Shown: piece by piece, positions 29,874 to 31,522 of the stretch
How positions within the stretch are numbered: the stretch's first letter is position 1
How the letters are laid out: the number at the start of each line of letters is the position of its first letter
DNA from: CAYUWG01 sp964448285
Lineage (GTDB): Bacteria > Bacteroidota > Ignavibacteria > SZUA-365
Direction: 5' to 3'
Assembly (NCBI GenBank): GCA_964448285.1
Contig: CAYUWG010000047.1
Coordinates: forward strand, 1 to 31,522
DNA length: 31,522 nt
Translations under genes and position numbers: made by a program
Notes under the pieces: generated by a model
Databases searched by the model: none
What the model was told of the DNA's origin: nothing
What the model saw: the letters and a program-made list of their open reading frames with translations, nothing else

Positions 29874-31522
29874 TTATCTGCTTCCTTCGCCGGGAGGACC
29901 GGTTTCGATCACCTCTTCCGGTGGGGTATCGGGATTCGAAGGTGATGAGCCGTCATCTTTCGGCTTCGCTTCCACCGGGCTGCCGGCGAGAAAGACGATC
30001 TCCTGTTTCTCTTTGTCGAAGTCCACGAGCACGCGGTGCCCCTCGGTAAACTTCCCTTTGAGAATTTCTTCCGAGAGCGGATCTTCGACGTAGTTCTGCA
30101 ACGCGCGGCGCAGCGGTCTCGCGCCGAAGTTCGGATCGAAGCCTTTATCTGCGAGAAACTCACGAGCCTCCGCTGAGAATTCGATCGTCAAACCGAGATG
30201 GCCGAGACGATCGAAGAGTTTGCCACTCGAAATGTCAATGATCTGCATGATGTGTTCTTTCGTAAGCGAATGGAACACGATCGTTTCATCGATGCGGTTG
30301 AGGAACTCCGGATTGAAGAGCTTCTTCATCGAGTCCTCGAGTGTCTTCTTCATGTCCTTGTAGGAATCGGCTTCCTTCTTTTCCTCTCCGAAGCCGAACG
30401 CGCCCGTCTTGCGGATCTCGCGCGTGCCGACGTTCGATGTCATGATGAGTATCGTGTTCTTGAAGTCGATCCGGCGTCCGAGACCGTCGGTGATGATTCC
30501 GTCGTCGAGCACCTGCAGGAGAATGTTGAACACGTCCGGATGTGCCTTTTCGATCTCGTCGAGCAACACGACCGAGTAGGGTTTACGTCTGATCTTCTCG
30601 GTCAACTGGCCGCCTTCTTCGTAACCGACGTAGCCCGGAGGCGCGCCGACGAGTCGCGAAACGCTGAACTTCTCCATGTACTCGCTCATGTCGATGCGAA
30701 CGAGAGCATCTTCGGAATCGAAGAGATAGCGCGCGAGGACTTTCGCCATTTCGGTTTTGCCGACTCCCGTCGGGCCAAGGAAGACGAACGAGCCGATGGG
30801 ACGCGACGGGTCTTTCAGTCCGGCGCGGGCGCGTCGGATTGCCTTCGAGAGTTTCTCGACGGCTTCGTCCTGACCGATGATTTCCTTCTTCAACTCGTCC
30901 GCCATGTGGAGGAGCTTCTCCGATTCGGACTGCGCGATGCGGTTCATCGGGATGCCGGTCATCATCGAAACCACGTCGGCGATGACGTCGTCGCTCACGT
31001 CGTGCACGATGGTTTGTGCGTGTTGCTCCCAATCGCGCTTCGCGTCTTCGAGTTCGTTGAGAAGGCGCTTCTCGATATCACGCAGCCGCGCGGCTTCCTC
31101 GAAATTCTGGTTCCGCACCACCTGATTCTTCTGCATCTTGATCTTCTCGATCTCGTCTTCGAGCGCAACGATCTCTTCCGGTACGACGATGTTCTGCAGA
31201 TGCACGCGGGCGCCGGCTTCGTCCATCACGTCGATCGCCTTATCGGGAAGGAAGCGGTCGGTGATATACCGGTCGCTGAGGCGCACGGCGTTCTCGATGG
31301 CTTTCTCCGTGAAGCGCACGTTGTGATGCTCTTCGTACTTGTGCTTGATGTTCATGAGGATCTGGATCGTCTCTTCAACAGTCGTCGGATCGACCATGAT
31401 CTTCTGGAAACGCCTGTCGAGCGCGCCGTCCTTTTCGATGTACTGCCGGTACTCGTCGAGCGTCGTCGCGCCGATGCATTGAATTTCACCGCGCGCAAGG
31501 GCGGGCTTGAACATGTTCGATG
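29874..31522 (-). CDS. clpC: ClpC-type AAA+ unfoldase, C-terminal part (5' end beyond window)
   Basis: About 549 residues are visible and the frame runs off the right edge. The first part is the end of AAA domain 1 (ARGEIQCIGATTLDEYRQYI, arginine finger in LDRRF). A UVR-type middle region (NFEEAARLRDIEKRL) follows, which separates ClpC from ClpB's long coiled coil. AAA domain 2 has Walker A GPTGVGKT, the pore loop GYVGYEEGG, Walker B VVLLDEIEKAH and the C-terminal D2-small domain (FDPNFGARPLRRALQNYVED). ClpC hexamers feed proteins into ClpP. The last ~35 residues form a low-complexity Pro/Ser/Glu tail ending in GPPGEGSR, not part of the AAA core. Confidence 0.95.
   Translation of the reverse strand, partial: SNMFKPALARGEIQCIGATTLDEYRQYIEKDGALDRRFQKIMVDPTTVEETIQILMNIKHKYEEHHNVRFTEKAIENAVRLSDRYITDRFLPDKAIDVMDEAGARVHLQNIVVPEEIVALEDEIEKIKMQKNQVVRNQNFEEAARLRDIEKRLLNELEDAKRDWEQHAQTIVHDVSDDVIADVVSMMTGIPMNRIAQSESEKLLHMADELKKEIIGQDEAVEKLSKAIRRARAGLKDPSRPIGSFVFLGPTGVGKTEMAKVLARYLFDSEDALVRIDMSEYMEKFSVSRLVGAPPGYVGYEEGGQLTEKIRRKPYSVVLLDEIEKAHPDVFNILLQVLDDGIITDGLGRRIDFKNTILIMTSNVGTREIRKTGAFGFGEEKKEADSYKDMKKTLEDSMKKLFNPEFLNRIDETIVFHSLTKEHIMQIIDISSGKLFDRLGHLGLTIEFSAEAREFLADKGFDPNFGARPLRRALQNYVEDPLSEEILKGKFTEGHRVLVDFDKEKQEIVFLAGSPVEAKPKDDGSSPSNPDTPPEEVIETGPPGEGSR

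Overview
The window looks like a chromosomal stretch from a Gram-negative bacterium of the Bacteroidota/Chlorobiota (FCB) group, plausibly an Ignavibacteria- or Kapaibacteria-like lineage. Five predicted secreted proteins end in C-terminal domains of the type IX secretion (T9SS) sorting kind, including the motif PNPFNPSTTIEY that is common in that group. An LptB ATPase implies an outer membrane with LPS. The taxonomic call is inference from these features, not from a marker gene search.

Left part (1-3930): the tail of an acyl-CoA dehydrogenase, a lone HicB-like small protein, then a leftward three-gene operon coding for a Trk/Ktr-type potassium channel subunit, its RCK regulatory subunit, and a two-TM protein with a PAS-like domain. 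Next (4095-9353) come two co-transcribed secreted proteins: an FG-GAP/VCBS propeller and a 1193-residue propeller plus beta-helix, both with T9SS tails. Then a central-metabolism block (9520-12549): phosphohexomutase (GlmM/ManB type), a lone EutN/CcmL microcompartment vertex-like protein, and enolase.

Middle (12610-15431): an AT-richer restriction-modification module of a gamma-class N6-adenine methyltransferase, a small PD-(D/E)XK nuclease and an 86-residue protein of unknown role, all abutting or overlapping. It is followed by a leftward partner-switching operon (20298 down to 15450): membrane PP2C phosphatase, STAS anti-anti-sigma factor, HATPase anti-sigma kinase and a second, soluble GAF-PP2C phosphatase. 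No sigma factor lies next to it.

Right part: three tandem BNR-propeller T9SS cargo genes (20644-24718). The last two form a ~1.39 kb tandem duplication whose 3' ~750 bp look identical while an internal segment has diverged. Each of the three genes is followed by a GAGGTCG-type heptanucleotide array. A hicBA toxin-antitoxin pair follows, then an OppF-type ABC ATPase, a PqqD-MEMO1 fusion (AmmeMemoRadiSam protein B), a TatD nuclease, LptB, ApaG, and a convergent ClpC running off the right edge with a clear terminator.

The most interesting points are the recombining surface-protein array with its heptad repeats, the PqqD-MEMO fusion, the lone EutN homologue between glmM and eno, and the compact three-gene R-M module.
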